The translations under genes were made by a program, and so were the position numbers. Below, piece after piece: positions 1-10,136 of a DNA stretch of 64,000 nucleotides (its first letter is position 1; each line of letters starts with the position of its first letter). Under the pieces are notes generated by a model, which made no database searches, was not told where the DNA came from, and was given only the letters and a program-made list of their open reading frames with translations. Source of the DNA: Pseudomonas reidholzensis (GTDB taxonomy: Bacteria > Pseudomonadota > Gammaproteobacteria > Pseudomonadales > Pseudomonadaceae); NCBI RefSeq assembly GCF_900536025.1, contig NZ_UNOZ01000010.1, positions 1 to 64,000 on the forward strand. The letters are read 5' to 3'.

Positions 1-280
1 GCCAGTCCAGGCACCACCCGTAACTTGGCGACCTCAGGAGGCCGAACGGAGGTCTTGCGGAGCGGGGTGACGGCCAGGAAGGCCGGCAAGGGCTGGGGGC
101 CAGGAAGGCCCCTACAGCCCGGTCCACGCGGGAGCAAGGCCGGAGTGAGGGAACCCGCAGCGCAGCGGAGGGCCGTATGTGGGAGCCGGCGGTTTTTGGT
201 TACTTTTTTCCAAGAAAAAAAGTGACCCGCCGTAAGGGCGGAAGGGGCCATCAGCGGCACCCCATCGAATGGATAAGCCC
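1..280 (+). repeat. Right part of a large structured interspersed repeat (copy A)
   Basis: The window opens inside a repeat that recurs at 13748-14346, 24081-24923 and 38131-38920. This copy shows one arm only, ending in GGATAAGCCC at 271-280. It has a hairpin at 90-120 with outer stem GGGCTG/CAGCCC and inner stem GGGGCC/GGCCCC. A second A/T-rich hairpin lies at about 200-222, followed by the CCGCC-GTAAG-GGCGG hairpin near 228-241. Short open frames here are by-products of GC-rich repeat DNA and are not called as genes. The rest of the element lies to the left of the window. Confidence 0.85.
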
Positions 281-340
281 AAAATACACCGACCCAAACC
301 CAAGCCCATCACCAGCTCCCCCGACAATCCGCAATGAACC

Positions 341-459
341 AAAAAAAAACCCGGGTTCTGGGGGGGGAATCCGGGTTAAGACCATTAGGAGTAAACAAAG
401 GCACACGCTCCCTGGGCACCTTTATCGATGCGGCACTTGGGGGGATGTGCCGCGTCAAC
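341..459 (-). ncRNA. rgsA: Probable small RNA, RgsA (P16)-like
   Basis: On the minus strand a good Rho-independent terminator ends here: a 7-bp stem (348-354 with 371-377) is followed by nine T residues at 349-341. Upstream is a hairpin with stem GCGGCAC/GTGCCGC (430-453) and a C-rich loop. Next to position 459 is a sigma-S-like -10, CCAATACTT (473-465). Together these outline a transcript of about 119 nt with no open frame of note. The size, sigma-S-type promoter, C-rich loop and terminator fit the stress-induced Hfq-binding RNA RgsA as I remember it. The structure is seen directly; the name is recalled and unchecked. Confidence 0.6.
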
Positions 460-736
460 ACTTCAAGTATTGGTCAGCTTTGGCGCAGTGCCAGCGACAG
501 TTGGTCGTTTTTTAAACAGATTTGGAATACGTGCGGGGTCCGTAGCGCACTCATTGCACGCAAATCGGCCTGATCGGCCCAGACACCCCTTCAATCCCCT
601 GCCTGAAAGTGCACCGAAACGCGCACGTCGGCGCCTGCTCGAACTTATCGTGAAACACAGACATGGTCGGATGATCCGTGCAATTTGCTGCAAGTTAGGC
701 ATAATAATCCGCTTCGATTGTCAGCCAGTCCTTCCC
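460..736. other. Intergenic region between the small RNA and tetR
   Basis: No convincing gene is seen. An open frame extends upstream of the tetR start from 428, but its N-terminal 103 residues look like translated non-coding DNA. An A/T-rich stretch, GGCATAATAATCC (about 698-710), is a plausible -10 region for the tetR gene. Confidence 0.5.
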
Positions 737-1372
737 ATGCAGAAAGAACCTCGTAAGGTCCGTGAGTTTCGCCGCCGCGAACAAGAGATCCTTGATACCG
801 CCCTCAGGCTGTTCCTCGAACAAGGTGAAGACAGCGTCACCGTCGAGATGATCGCCGACGCCGTGGGTATCGGCAAAGGCACGATCTACAAGCACTTCAA
901 GTCCAAGGCGGAGATCTACCTGCGCCTGATGCTCGATTACGAGCGCGACCTGAACAGCTTGTTGCACTCGGCCGATGTCGACCGCGACAAGGAAGCCCTG
1001 TCGCGCGCCTACTTCGAGTTCCGCATGCGCGACCCGCAGCGCTATCGCCTGTTCGACCGCCTCGAAGAGAAAGTGGTCAAGGGCAACCAGGTGCCCGAGA
1101 TGGTCGAGGAGCTGCACAGCATCCGCGCCTCCAACTTCGACCGCCTGACCCAGCTGATCAAGGGCCGCATCAGCGAAGGAAAGCTCGAGGACGTACCGCC
1201 GTACTTCCACTACTGCGCCGCCTGGGCCCTGGTGCATGGCGCCGTGGCGCTGTACCACTCGCCATTCTGGAGCAACGTGCTGGAAGACCAGGAAGGCTTC
1301 TTCCAGTTCCTCATGGACATCGGTGTGCGCATGGGCAACAAGCGCAAGCGCGACCCAGAACCGACCACCTGA
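737..1372 (+). CDS. TetR/AcrR-family transcriptional regulator
   Basis: A 211-residue one-component repressor-type regulator. The N-terminal helix-turn-helix is typical of TetR proteins: the helix EQEILDTALRLFLEQG is followed by VTVEMIADAVGIGKGTIYKHF (about residues 30-57). The C-terminal 150 residues form the variable ligand/dimer domain and have a conserved IGVRMGNKRKR tail. The start at 737 is chosen because family similarity begins there. The frame is open back to 428, but that part shows no family similarity. It lies about 100 bp upstream of moaA on the same strand, separated by a hairpin. Ligand and targets cannot be told from sequence; autoregulation is the default expectation. Confidence 0.85.
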   Translation: MQKEPRKVREFRRREQEILDTALRLFLEQGEDSVTVEMIADAVGIGKGTIYKHFKSKAEIYLRLMLDYERDLNSLLHSADVDRDKEALSRAYFEFRMRDPQRYRLFDRLEEKVVKGNQVPEMVEELHSIRASNFDRLTQLIKGRISEGKLEDVPPYFHYCAAWALVHGAVALYHSPFWSNVLEDQEGFFQFLMDIGVRMGNKRKRDPEPTT

Positions 1373-1416
1373 AGCCCCTCGCCGGTAGTCTTCCGGCACT
1401 GTCCGACGGTGAGGCT

Positions 1417-1449
1417 TGCAAAAACCTGATTTTTGAGTCAGGTTTTGCA
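1417..1449. terminator. Strong hairpin between tetR and moaA
   Basis: TGCAAAAACCTGA and TCAGGTTTTGCA form a stem of about 12 bp with one bulged A and an 8-nt loop. It has no classic T tail on the plus strand. It could be a weak terminator of tetR, an operator or a leader structure for moaA, whose start is 30 bp downstream. Confidence 0.5.
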
Positions 1450-1478
1450 CGCCCCATTCTTCCATGTCGGAGTCATCC

Positions 1479-2447
1479 ATGATCGTCGATCGTCAAGGCA
1501 GGCGCTTTCGCAACCTGCGGGTCAGCCTTACGGCTGCCTGCAACTACGCCTGTACCTATTGCGTGCCCGACGGCAAGCGCCTGGTGGCGGCGCAGGATGA
1601 ACTCCCGGGAGAAGCCCTGGCCAAGGGCGTCGCCTACCTGATCGAAGCCGCCGGCATCGAGCGCTTGCGGATTACCGGCGGCGAGCCGTTGATCAGCCCC
1701 AGGCTGGACGGGTTTCTCGCCGCGATTGCCGGCCTCGGCCTGCAGGATGTCGCCCTGACCACCAATGGCCAGCTGCTTTCACGCAAGCTGCCCCGCCTGC
1801 AAGAAGCCGGCATCCGCCGCTTGAACGTGTCCCTCGATACCCTGGATGCCAGCGCCTTTCGGCGCATTGCCCGCGGCGGTGACCTAGCCACTGTCCTGGA
1901 GGGCATGCGCCAGGCCAGTGCCGCTGGCATGCGCATCAAGGTCAACATGGTGCCGATGCGCGGGCAGAACCTCGATCAGGTATTGCCCTTGCTCGACTAC
2001 TGCCTCGAGCACGGCTACGAGCTGCGCTTTATCGAACTGATGCGCATGGGGCACTTGGCCCGCGACAGCAATGCCTTCCTGCAGCAGTTCGTCAGCCTCG
2101 AGCAGTTGCTCGCGCTGATCGGCCAGGCGCACAGCTACCAGCAGGCCAGCGCGCCAATGGATGCCACCGCCTTGCGCTATCAGGTCGCCGGTAAGGGCCA
2201 CTTTGGCGTGATCGCCAATGAGAGCGTGCCGTTCTGCCGGACCTGTTCGCGGCTGCGCTTGTCGTCGACCGGCTGGTTGCACGGCTGCTTGTCGTCAGGT
2301 AACCGACACTTCGTCGGCGACCTGCTTGGCAAGCCCCGCCACGAGGCGCTGCCGGCGCTCCAGCGGTTGCTGGTGAAGGCCCTGGGCGACAAGCAGGAAC
2401 TGGCGTTTTCCGGTGGGGTAACGGTGATGAAGGTGATCGGCGGCTGA
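1479..2447 (+). CDS. moaA: GTP 3',8-cyclase MoaA (molybdenum cofactor synthesis)
   Basis: A radical SAM enzyme that, with MoaC, turns GTP into the pterin precursor of the molybdenum cofactor in the cytoplasm. The 322-residue product has the N-terminal cluster motif CNYACTYC (Cys21, 25, 28). The C-terminal second 4Fe-4S cluster is C-x2-C-x13-C (Cys253, 256, 270). The C-terminal Gly-Gly needed for catalysis is present. Start 1479 is preferred over 1464 because GGAG at 1469-1472 sits 6 nt before it. No other moa genes are adjacent; Pseudomonas often carries more than one moaA. It is probably expressed from its own promoter downstream of the 1417-1449 hairpin. Confidence 0.93.
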   Translation: MIVDRQGRRFRNLRVSLTAACNYACTYCVPDGKRLVAAQDELPGEALAKGVAYLIEAAGIERLRITGGEPLISPRLDGFLAAIAGLGLQDVALTTNGQLLSRKLPRLQEAGIRRLNVSLDTLDASAFRRIARGGDLATVLEGMRQASAAGMRIKVNMVPMRGQNLDQVLPLLDYCLEHGYELRFIELMRMGHLARDSNAFLQQFVSLEQLLALIGQAHSYQQASAPMDATALRYQVAGKGHFGVIANESVPFCRTCSRLRLSSTGWLHGCLSSGNRHFVGDLLGKPRHEALPALQRLLVKALGDKQELAFSGGVTVMKVIGG

Positions 2448-2513
2448 CTCTGGCGCAAAAGCTGCATCTGGCGGCTATTCGCCGGTTTTTCGTCACCGGC
2501 CACTGGAGGAAAG

Positions 2514-3119
2514 ATGCGTAGCCTGGTCTTGCTGCTGGCGCTGATGGCGCTGGGCGGCTGCATGAATGTCAGCGATATGGGTGAAGGCGTTCGCTATCAC
2601 ATGAGCGATGCCGGTTTGCTGGATCACAGCGATACCCAGCGCAACCTGTCTGTGCGCCTGCAGCCCGACTCGTTCATCTTCATTGGCCAGGGCGCGTTCA
2701 TGCCGCCGGGCAAGGGGCCGTTGCCCAAGCAGAACGTGGTGGCCGAAGAAGCCTTCAAGGGCTTTGTCGAGTACTTCCCGCTGGTGCGCCGCGCACAGGC
2801 CCCGCTGGGCCTGGAAGACGCCCTCGCCGAGGCCCGTTCGGTGGGCGCGCATTACGTGCTGTACACCCGCTTTGCGCGCACCGACGATCGCATCGGCAAC
2901 GGCGATGAGTGGTATGACGAGCAGGTCGTCGATCGCCTTGGCTGGGATACCGGCGTGGTGCAGATGATGCTGATCGAGACCAGTACCCGCTACCTGATCG
3001 ACACGGCCCGGATCAAGAGCCGTGGCGGTTTGTTGACGTTCCACGACAACGCGCCGCAGGATTTGCTTGCCGCCCCCATGCGCGAGTACGCTCGTAGCCT
3101 GTTGGGCATGAGCCGCTGA
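2514..3119 (+). CDS. Lipoprotein of the DUF4823 type
   Basis: A 201-residue predicted lipoprotein. The signal peptide ends in lipobox LGGC, with the modified Cys at residue 16 followed by Met-Asn; the absence of Asp at +2 suggests outer-membrane sorting. The rest is soluble and mixed alpha/beta. I place it in the DUF4823 lipoprotein family from memory; function is unknown. A Shine-Dalgarno-like GGAGGAAAG lies just upstream. It is followed after 12 nt by the DUF1285 gene, so the two probably share a transcript that ends at the 3705-3741 terminator. Confidence 0.8.
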   Translation: MRSLVLLLALMALGGCMNVSDMGEGVRYHMSDAGLLDHSDTQRNLSVRLQPDSFIFIGQGAFMPPGKGPLPKQNVVAEEAFKGFVEYFPLVRRAQAPLGLEDALAEARSVGAHYVLYTRFARTDDRIGNGDEWYDEQVVDRLGWDTGVVQMMLIETSTRYLIDTARIKSRGGLLTFHDNAPQDLLAAPMREYARSLLGMSR

Positions 3120-3131
3120 CAGGAGAGGGTG

Positions 3132-3692
3132 ATGACGGATTCCGCGAAGGCCAATGATCTGCTGGCGCAGCTTCCCAAGGGCAAGGGCCCGGCGCCGGTG
3201 CACCTGTGGAATCCGGATTTCTGCGGCGACATCGACATGCGCATCGCCCGCGATGGCACCTGGTTCTACCAGGGCACGCCGATCGGGCGTAAGCCGATGG
3301 TGCGGTTGTTCTCCAACATCATCCGCCGCGACGGCGATGATTACTTCCTGATCACCCCGGTGGAGAAGGTCGGCATCCGCGTGGATGACGCGCCGTTCGT
3401 GGCGTTGTCGCTGGAAGTCGAGGGCAGGGGTGAGCAGCAGGTGTTGCGCTTTACCAGCAATGTCGACGACCAGGCCGAGGCGGGCGCCGAGCATCCGCTG
3501 CGGGTCGAAATCGACCCGCTGACGCAGGAGCCTTCGCCCTACATCCTCATGCGCAGCAACCTCGAAGCGTTGATCCACCGCAACGTGTTCTACCAGCTGG
3601 TCGAGCTGGCGGTGCCGCGCGAGATCGACGGGCAGGCGTGGCTCGGCGTCTGGAGCCATGGCGAGTTTTACCCCATCGGCCAGGCGGACTGA
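3132..3692 (+). CDS. DUF1285 family protein
   Basis: A 186-residue cytoplasmic protein without signal peptide or membrane segment. Motifs recognised for DUF1285 include [17 protein letters not shown] near the N-terminus and the [19 protein letters not shown] segment. Biochemical role is unknown. A GTG at 3129 precedes the ATG at 3132 in frame; AGGAG at 3121-3125 is better spaced (6 nt) for 3132. It is the second gene after the DUF4823 lipoprotein and is followed by a strong terminator. Confidence 0.82.
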   Translation: MTDSAKANDLLAQLPKGKGPAPVHLWNPDFCGDIDMRIARDGTWFYQGTPIGRKPMVRLFSNIIRRDGDDYFLITPVEKVGIRVDDAPFVALSLEVEGRGEQQVLRFTSNVDDQAEAGAEHPLRVEIDPLTQEPSPYILMRSNLEALIHRNVFYQLVELAVPREIDGQAWLGVWSHGEFYPIGQAD

Positions 3693-3704
3693 GCACCTGA
3701 AACG

Positions 3705-3741
3705 AAAAAACCTCCAGTGCTTGCGCATCTGGAGGTTTTTT
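3705..3741. terminator. Bidirectional Rho-independent terminator
   Basis: An A-run, the stem CCTCCAG/CTGGAGG with loop TGCTTGCGCAT, and a T-run. The symmetry lets it act on both strands: it ends the DUF1285 transcript on the plus strand and the tRNA-Asn transcript on the minus strand. Confidence 0.92.
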
Positions 3742-3748
3742 CAGTGTC

Positions 3749-3824
3749 TGGCTCCGCGACCTGGACTCGAACCAGGGACCCAATGATTAACAGTCATTTG
3801 CTCTACCGACTGAGCTATCGCGGA
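3749..3824 (-). tRNA. tRNA-Asn (GTT)
   Basis: A 76-nt cloverleaf on the minus strand. It begins TCCGCGATAGCTCAG, has anticodon loop CTGTTAA (anticodon GTT), a GGTTCGAGTCC T arm and an encoded CCA end. It lies downstream of the aminotransferase on the same strand. Confidence 0.97.
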
Positions 3825-3847
3825 ATCTGCACGTATCTTACTGATAA

Positions 3848-3871
3848 CAAAGGGGAAGTCAAGACTCCCCC
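3848..3871 (-). terminator. Terminator-like hairpin after the aminotransferase gene
   Basis: Read on the minus strand, GGGGAGTC/GACTTCCCC forms a hairpin followed by TTTGTT. It lies about 20 bp after the aminotransferase stop and before tRNA-Asn. Confidence 0.6.
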
Positions 3872-3888
3872 AGCGTCATCCGGGTGGC

Positions 3889-5085
3889 TCAGAGGACCTC
3901 GACGATCGCCTTGGTCACCACGTGGATATTGTTCTGGTTCAGCGCCGCCACACAGATGCGGCCCGTCTCCAGCGCATAGATCCCGAACTGGTCTTTCAGG
4001 CGCGCAACCTGCTCGGCGGTCAGGCCCGAGTAGGAGAACATGCCGCGCTGACGGCCAACGAAGCTGAAGTCGGTCTGCGCGCCGTACTGGCCCAGCAGCT
4101 CGACCATCTGCTTGCGCATGCCGTGGATCCGGTCACGCATCTCGCCCAGCTCGGCTTCCCACATCTGACGCAGCTCAGGGCTGTTCAGCACGGTGGCGAC
4201 GATGGTCGCGCCATGGGTCGGCGGGTTGGAGTAGGTGGTGCGAATGACCCGCTTGACCTGCGACAGCACGCGCGTGCTCTCGTCCTTGGACGTGGTGACG
4301 ATCGACAGCGCGCCGACGCGCTCGCCATACAGCGAGAACGACTTGGAGAACGAGCTCGAGACGAAGAAGTCCAGGCCCGATTCGGCGAACAGGCGTACGG
4401 CGAAGGCATCTTCAGCGATGCCGTCACCAAAGCCCTGGTAGGCCATGTCGAGGAACGGCACGTGGCCCTTGGCCTTGACCACTTCGAGGACGTTTTTCCA
4501 GTCGTCCAGGCTCAGGTCGACGCCGGTCGGGTTGTGGCAGCAGGCGTGCAGGACGATGATCGAACCGGACGGCAGGTTCTCCAGGTCCTCGAGCATGCCG
4601 GCGCGGTTGACGTCGTGGCTCGGCGCATCGTAGTAGCGGTAGTTCTGCACCGGGAAACCGGCGGTCTCGAACAGCGCGCGGTGGTTTTCCCAGCTCGGGT
4701 CGCTGATGGCGACCACGGCGTCTGGCGACAGGCGCTTGAGGAAGTCGGCACCGATCTTCAGTGCGCCGGTACCGCCGACCGCTTGCACGGTCACCACGCG
4801 GCCAGCGGCCAGCAGCGGCGACTCGGCGCCGAACAGCAGCTTCTGCACGGCCTGGTCATAGGTGGCGATACCGTCGATCGGCAAGTAGCCGCGCGAGGCG
4901 TGCTGGGCGGCACGCTGGGTCTCGGCTTCGATCACGGCGCGCAGCAGCGGGATGCGGCCTTCCTCATTGCTGTAGACACCTACGCCGAGGTTGACCTTGT
5001 CGGTCCGGGGGTCGGTGTTGAACGCTTCGTTGAGGCCCAGGATAGGGTCGCGGGGTGCCAGCTCGACAGCAGAAAACAGGCTCAT
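3889..5085 (-). CDS. tyrB: Aromatic amino acid / aspartate aminotransferase (class I, PLP)
   Basis: A 398-residue fold-type I aminotransferase that exchanges the amino group between 2-oxoglutarate and tyrosine, phenylalanine or aspartate. Family marks include the NLGVGVYSNEEGRIP segment, HACCHNPTG, LDMAYQGFGDG, and the PLP-binding lysine in SSSFSKSFSLYGERVG (Lys248). Start 5085 is chosen because AAGG precedes it by 5 nt and similarity begins there; the longer frame to 5157 has an unlikely 24-residue leader. AspC and TyrB are hard to tell apart by eye; the tyrB name follows the recalled P. putida order. It is divergent from uvrB across a 278-bp promoter region. Confidence 0.88.
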   Translation of the reverse strand: MSLFSAVELAPRDPILGLNEAFNTDPRTDKVNLGVGVYSNEEGRIPLLRAVIEAETQRAAQHASRGYLPIDGIATYDQAVQKLLFGAESPLLAAGRVVTVQAVGGTGALKIGADFLKRLSPDAVVAISDPSWENHRALFETAGFPVQNYRYYDAPSHDVNRAGMLEDLENLPSGSIIVLHACCHNPTGVDLSLDDWKNVLEVVKAKGHVPFLDMAYQGFGDGIAEDAFAVRLFAESGLDFFVSSSFSKSFSLYGERVGALSIVTTSKDESTRVLSQVKRVIRTTYSNPPTHGATIVATVLNSPELRQMWEAELGEMRDRIHGMRKQMVELLGQYGAQTDFSFVGRQRGMFSYSGLTAEQVARLKDQFGIYALETGRICVAALNQNNIHVVTKAIVEVL

Positions 5086-5331
5086 TGTTACCTTGGCTCT
5101 GATTGGAGTGTGATAGGGCGTGCACGCTCCAACCGAATGCACTGAAGCGGTGCACAAACGGGGAGTCAGTATAGTGATACCGCTCGGTCACTGCGACAGT
5201 CTGGCGCAGGTTTTCGGGCGTTTTACGCGAAATTTTTTGGACCATTGGTCGAATTGCCAGGTCCACTGACACAGGGGCGTGCCCGGCAACCTTGAAAGGG
5301 GGCCTGGCTGCGCCCATTTCGGTATAGACTA

Positions 5332-5347
5332 CTGGCTATATTTACAG
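5332..5347. promoter_or_regulatory. LexA (SOS) box upstream of uvrB
   Basis: CTGGCTATATTTACAG has the LexA layout CTG-N10-CAG with an A/T-rich centre. It ends 16 nt before the uvrB start, so bound LexA would block transcription or early elongation. The E. coli uvrB gene is a classic LexA target. The rest of 5086-5363 shows no gene and must hold the promoters of both divergent genes. Confidence 0.75.
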
Positions 5348-5363
5348 TTGCTCGAGGTCCGCC

Positions 5364-7379
<2,016 letters not shown>

Positions 7380-7587
7380 TCGCCTGCGGCGTGCAGGCTG
7401 ACCCCATCGCGGGGCAAGTCGCATCGGCGCACGGCCGCTCCCGGGCGGCCCGCGCCGAGCCCAACATTCGGCAAATTCAGCAGCGTCTGGCGCGGCGATC
7501 ACACGTGTCGATCGCGCCATTGCTGGAGCCGGGTGCCTGCTCCCTGCTAACATCCAGCCTTTGTTTCATCTTTCGTCCGAGACTCTC

Positions 7588-9069
7588 ATGACCACCGTCC
7601 GCACGCGTATCGCGCCATCGCCCACCGGCGACCCCCATGTTGGCACCGCCTACATCGCCCTGTTCAACTACTGCTTTGCCAAGCAGCACGGCGGCGAGTT
7701 CATCCTGCGTATCGAAGACACCGACCAGTTGCGTTCGACCCGCGAGTCGGAACAGCAGATCTTCGACGCCCTGCGCTGGCTGGGCATCGAGTGGAATGAA
7801 GGCCCGGACGTCGGCGGCCCGCACGGCCCTTACCGGCAGAGCGAGCGCGGCGAGATCTACGCCAAGTACGCCAAGGAGCTGGTCGACGCCGGTCACGCCT
7901 TCTACTGCTTCTGCACCGCCGAAGAGCTCGACCAGATGCGTGCCGAGCAGATGGCCCGTGGCGAAACCCCGCGCTATGACGGCCGTGCGCTGAACCTGAG
8001 CGCCGAAGAAGTGCAGCGTCGCCTGGCCGCGGGCGAGCAGCACGTGATCCGCATGAAGGTGCCGAGCGAAGGCGTCTGCGTGGTGCCGGACATGCTCCGT
8101 GGCGATGTTGAAATCCCGTGGGATCGCATGGACATGCAGGTCCTGATGAAAAACGACGGCCTGCCGACCTACTTCCTGGCCAACGTCGTCGACGACCACC
8201 TGATGGGCATCACCCATGTGCTGCGTGGCGAAGAATGGCTGCCGTCGGCGCCCAAGCTGATCAAGCTGTACGAGTACTTCGGCTGGGAGCAGCCCAAGCT
8301 GTGCTACATGCCGCTGCTGCGTAACCCGGACAAGAGCAAGCTGTCCAAGCGCAAGAACCCGACCTCGGTGACCTTCTACGAGCGCATGGGCTTCATGCCC
8401 GAAGCCATGCTCAACTACCTCGGCCGCATGGGCTGGTCGATGCCGGACGAGCGCGAGAAGTTTTCCCTGGCGGAAATGGTCGAGCATTTCGACCTGTCGC
8501 GGGTTTCCCTCGGTGGGCCGATCTTCGACATCGAGAAGCTCTCGTGGCTCAACGGTCAGTGGCTGCGTGAGCTGCCGGTCGAAGAATTTGCCGCGCGCGT
8601 GCAGAAGTGGGCGTTCAACAGCGACTACATGATGAAGATCGCCCCGCACGTGCAGGGCCGGGTCGAAACCTTCAGCCAGATCGCCCCGCTGGGCGGCTTC
8701 TTCTTCGAGGGCGGGCTGAAGCTGGACGCCAAGCTGTTCGAGCACAAGAAGCTCTCCGCCGACCAGGTGCGTCAGGTCATCCAGCTGATCCTGTGGAAGC
8801 TCGAGAGCCTGCGCCAGTGGGAAAAAGAGCGCATCACCGGCTGCATCCAGGCCGTGGTCGAATCGCTCGAGCTGAAGCTGCGTGATGCCATGCCACTGAT
8901 GTTCGCCGCCATTTCTGGCCAGGCCAGCTCGGTGTCGGTGCTCGACGCCATGGAGATCCTCGGCCCCGACCTGACCCGCTTCCGCCTGCGCCAGGCGCTG
9001 GACCTGCTGGGCGGCGTGTCGAAGAAAGAAAACAAAGAGTGGGAAAAGCTGCTGGCGAACATCGCCTGA
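7588..9069 (+). CDS. gltX: Glutamate--tRNA ligase
   Basis: Charges tRNA-Glu with glutamate. The 493-residue class I synthetase has the HIGH-type motif as HVGT (17-20) inside [13 protein letters not shown] and the KMSKS-type motif as KLSKR (251-255). Start 7588 ([14 protein letters not shown]) agrees with the family; an in-frame TTG at 7561 is not needed. It lies directly upstream of the cluster holding three copies of its own substrate tRNA-Glu, a neat functional pairing. The 208 bp before it hold only GC-rich degenerate palindromes. Confidence 0.97.
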   Translation: MTTVRTRIAPSPTGDPHVGTAYIALFNYCFAKQHGGEFILRIEDTDQLRSTRESEQQIFDALRWLGIEWNEGPDVGGPHGPYRQSERGEIYAKYAKELVDAGHAFYCFCTAEELDQMRAEQMARGETPRYDGRALNLSAEEVQRRLAAGEQHVIRMKVPSEGVCVVPDMLRGDVEIPWDRMDMQVLMKNDGLPTYFLANVVDDHLMGITHVLRGEEWLPSAPKLIKLYEYFGWEQPKLCYMPLLRNPDKSKLSKRKNPTSVTFYERMGFMPEAMLNYLGRMGWSMPDEREKFSLAEMVEHFDLSRVSLGGPIFDIEKLSWLNGQWLRELPVEEFAARVQKWAFNSDYMMKIAPHVQGRVETFSQIAPLGGFFFEGGLKLDAKLFEHKKLSADQVRQVIQLILWKLESLRQWEKERITGCIQAVVESLELKLRDAMPLMFAAISGQASSVSVLDAMEILGPDLTRFRLRQALDLLGGVSKKENKEWEKLLANIA

Positions 9070-9075
9070 CAGCCG

Positions 9076-9100
9076 TGCGAGCGGGGTACACCCGCTCGCA
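9076..9100. terminator. Hairpin after gltX
   Basis: TGCGAGCGGG and CCCGCTCGCA form a 10-bp perfect stem with a short loop just after the gltX stop. No T-run follows, so it is more likely an mRNA 3' end stabiliser or a pause site than a full terminator. Confidence 0.5.
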
Positions 9101-9176
9101 TCCCTCGTATTTGCGGGGCAGGGCGGTAAGTGATTGTTATCTGTGAAAAAACTTTTGAACATTTGCAAAAATTTGT

Positions 9177-9205
9177 TTGACAGAGCGGCAATCCGATCTT
9201 AATAT
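9177..9205 (+). promoter_or_regulatory. Strong sigma-70 promoter of the tRNA-Ala/Glu cluster
   Basis: TTGACA (9177-9182), a 17-bp spacer and TAATAT (9200-9205) make a near-consensus promoter. A GC-rich stretch, GCGCCCC, follows as discriminator, typical of stringently controlled stable RNA genes. An A/T-rich upstream element (AAAAAACTTTTGAACATTTG and flank, about 9147-9175) fits an UP element. Confidence 0.85.
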
Positions 9206-9280
9206 GCGCCCCGTCCACAGCGATGAACGTTACGAAGCGCGAGGCACCCAGCCGGCGATTCCAGTTCAGCGCGACATTGT

Positions 9281-9356
9281 GGGGCTATAGCTCAGCTGGG
9301 AGAGCGCCTGCATGGCATGCAGGAGGTCAGCGGTTCGATCCCGCTTAGCTCCACCA
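9281..9356 (+). tRNA. tRNA-Ala (GGC), copy 1
   Basis: 76 nt, GGGGCTATAGCTCAGC start, anticodon stem-loop CTGCATGGCATGCAG with anticodon GGC, GGTTCGATCCC T arm, encoded CCA. First gene of the cluster driven by the 9177-9205 promoter. Confidence 0.97.
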
Positions 9357-9432
9357 AATTCCGATTCTCAGTCAGCCAAGGCGACTGGGAATGAAACCCG
9401 GATTCAGCACCGGGTTTCGCGGTAGAAGGTTC

Positions 9433-9508
9433 GTCCCCTTCGTCTAGTGGCCTAGGACACCGCCCTTTCACGGCGGTAACAGGGGTTCGAGTCCCCTAGG
9501 GGACGCCA
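9433..9508 (+). tRNA. tRNA-Glu (TTC), copy 1
   Basis: 76 nt, GTCCCCTTCGTCTAG start, anticodon loop CTTTCAC with anticodon TTC, GGTTCGAGTCC T arm, encoded CCA. Confidence 0.97.
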
Positions 9509-9561
9509 GTTTTACACAAGCGATGTCTAATCATGTCGCTGGGCCGCGAGGCTAGAAATCT

Positions 9562-9637
9562 GGGGCTATAGCTCAGCTGGGAGAGCGCCTGCATGGCATG
9601 CAGGAGGTCAGCGGTTCGATCCCGCTTAGCTCCACCA
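9562..9637 (+). tRNA. tRNA-Ala (GGC), copy 2
   Basis: Identical by eye to copy 1 at 9281-9356. It begins the 259-bp unit that is repeated at 9821. Confidence 0.97.
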
Positions 9638-9680
9638 ATTTGCCAGGGTTCGTGAAAACGGACCCGTACGAAGGTTACAT

Positions 9681-9756
9681 GTCCCCTTCGTCTAGTGGCC
9701 TAGGACACCGCCCTTTCACGGCGGTAACAGGGGTTCGAGTCCCCTAGGGGACGCCA
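9681..9756 (+). tRNA. tRNA-Glu (TTC), copy 2
   Basis: Identical by eye to copy 1 at 9433-9508. The 43-nt spacer from tRNA-Ala differs from that of the first pair but nearly matches that of the third pair. Confidence 0.97.
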
Positions 9757-9785
9757 GTTTTACCCGCGTTTTGCGGGGCTTTAAA

Positions 9786-9819
9786 GGCTCATTCGGATAT
9801 TGGATGGGCCTTTTGTTTT
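9786..9819 (+). terminator. Terminator-like hairpin between the second and third tRNA pairs
   Basis: GGCTCATT/GATGGGCC (one G-T pair) followed by TTTTGTTTT. A smaller CCCGC/GCGGG hairpin precedes it. Its place inside the array suggests partial termination or a processing boundary. Confidence 0.7.
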
Positions 9820-9820
9820 C

Positions 9821-9896
9821 GGGGCTATAGCTCAGCTGGGAGAGCGCCTGCATGGCATGCAGGAGGTCAGCGGTTCGATCCCGCTTAGCTCCACCA
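9821..9896 (+). tRNA. tRNA-Ala (GGC), copy 3
   Basis: Identical by eye to copies 1 and 2; exactly 259 bp after copy 2. Confidence 0.97.
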
Positions 9897-9939
9897 ATTT
9901 GCCAGGATTCGTGAAAACGGATCTGTACGAAGGTTACAA

Positions 9940-10015
9940 GTCCCCTTCGTCTAGTGGCCTAGGACACCGCCCTTTCACGGCGGTAACAGGGGTTCGAGTC
10001 CCCTAGGGGACGCCA
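9940..10015 (+). tRNA. tRNA-Glu (TTC), copy 3
   Basis: Identical by eye to copies 1 and 2; exactly 259 bp after copy 2. It is followed by the final terminator of the cluster. Confidence 0.97.
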
Positions 10016-10045
10016 ATTTTTTCCCGCGTTTTGCGGGGCTTATAA

Positions 10046-10080
10046 GGCTCATTCGATTATTGAATGGGCCTTTTGTTTTT
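10046..10080 (+). terminator. Terminator of the tRNA-Ala/Glu cluster
   Basis: GGCTCATT/AATGGGCC stem followed by TTTTGTTTTTT, preceded by a small CCCGC/GCGGG hairpin at 10023-10037. It is the duplicated counterpart of the hairpin at 9786-9819. Confidence 0.85.
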
Positions 10081-10136
10081 TATGGGTCTCCCTTTTCTCC
10101 GTGTGCCGACCGAGGGTCGCCGATAGCGCTTGCCAG

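Larger units (their letters stand above)
9562..10080 (+). repeat. 259-bp tandem duplication of a tRNA-Ala/tRNA-Glu unit
   Basis: Unit 9562-9820 and unit 9821-10080 carry tRNA-Ala, a nearly identical spacer, tRNA-Glu and the same downstream hairpin pair. Only a few spacer bases differ. The first Ala/Glu pair (9281-9508) has unrelated spacers, so the second duplication is the recent one. Confidence 0.85.

Noticed and set aside
25..225. Short open frames in the large repeats (also near 24147, 24696, 38112 and 38663)
   Set aside because: The same translated strings recur wherever the repeat occurs, in both orientations; conservation is of nucleotide structure, not of protein.
428..736. N-terminal extension of the TetR regulator to 428
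   Set aside because: The extra 103 residues lie over the small-RNA promoter region and show no family similarity; the normal TetR length starts at 737.
5086..5157. Longer aminotransferase start at 5157
   Set aside because: A 24-residue leader with no signal-peptide character; the ATG at 5085 has a proper ribosome site and family-consistent start.
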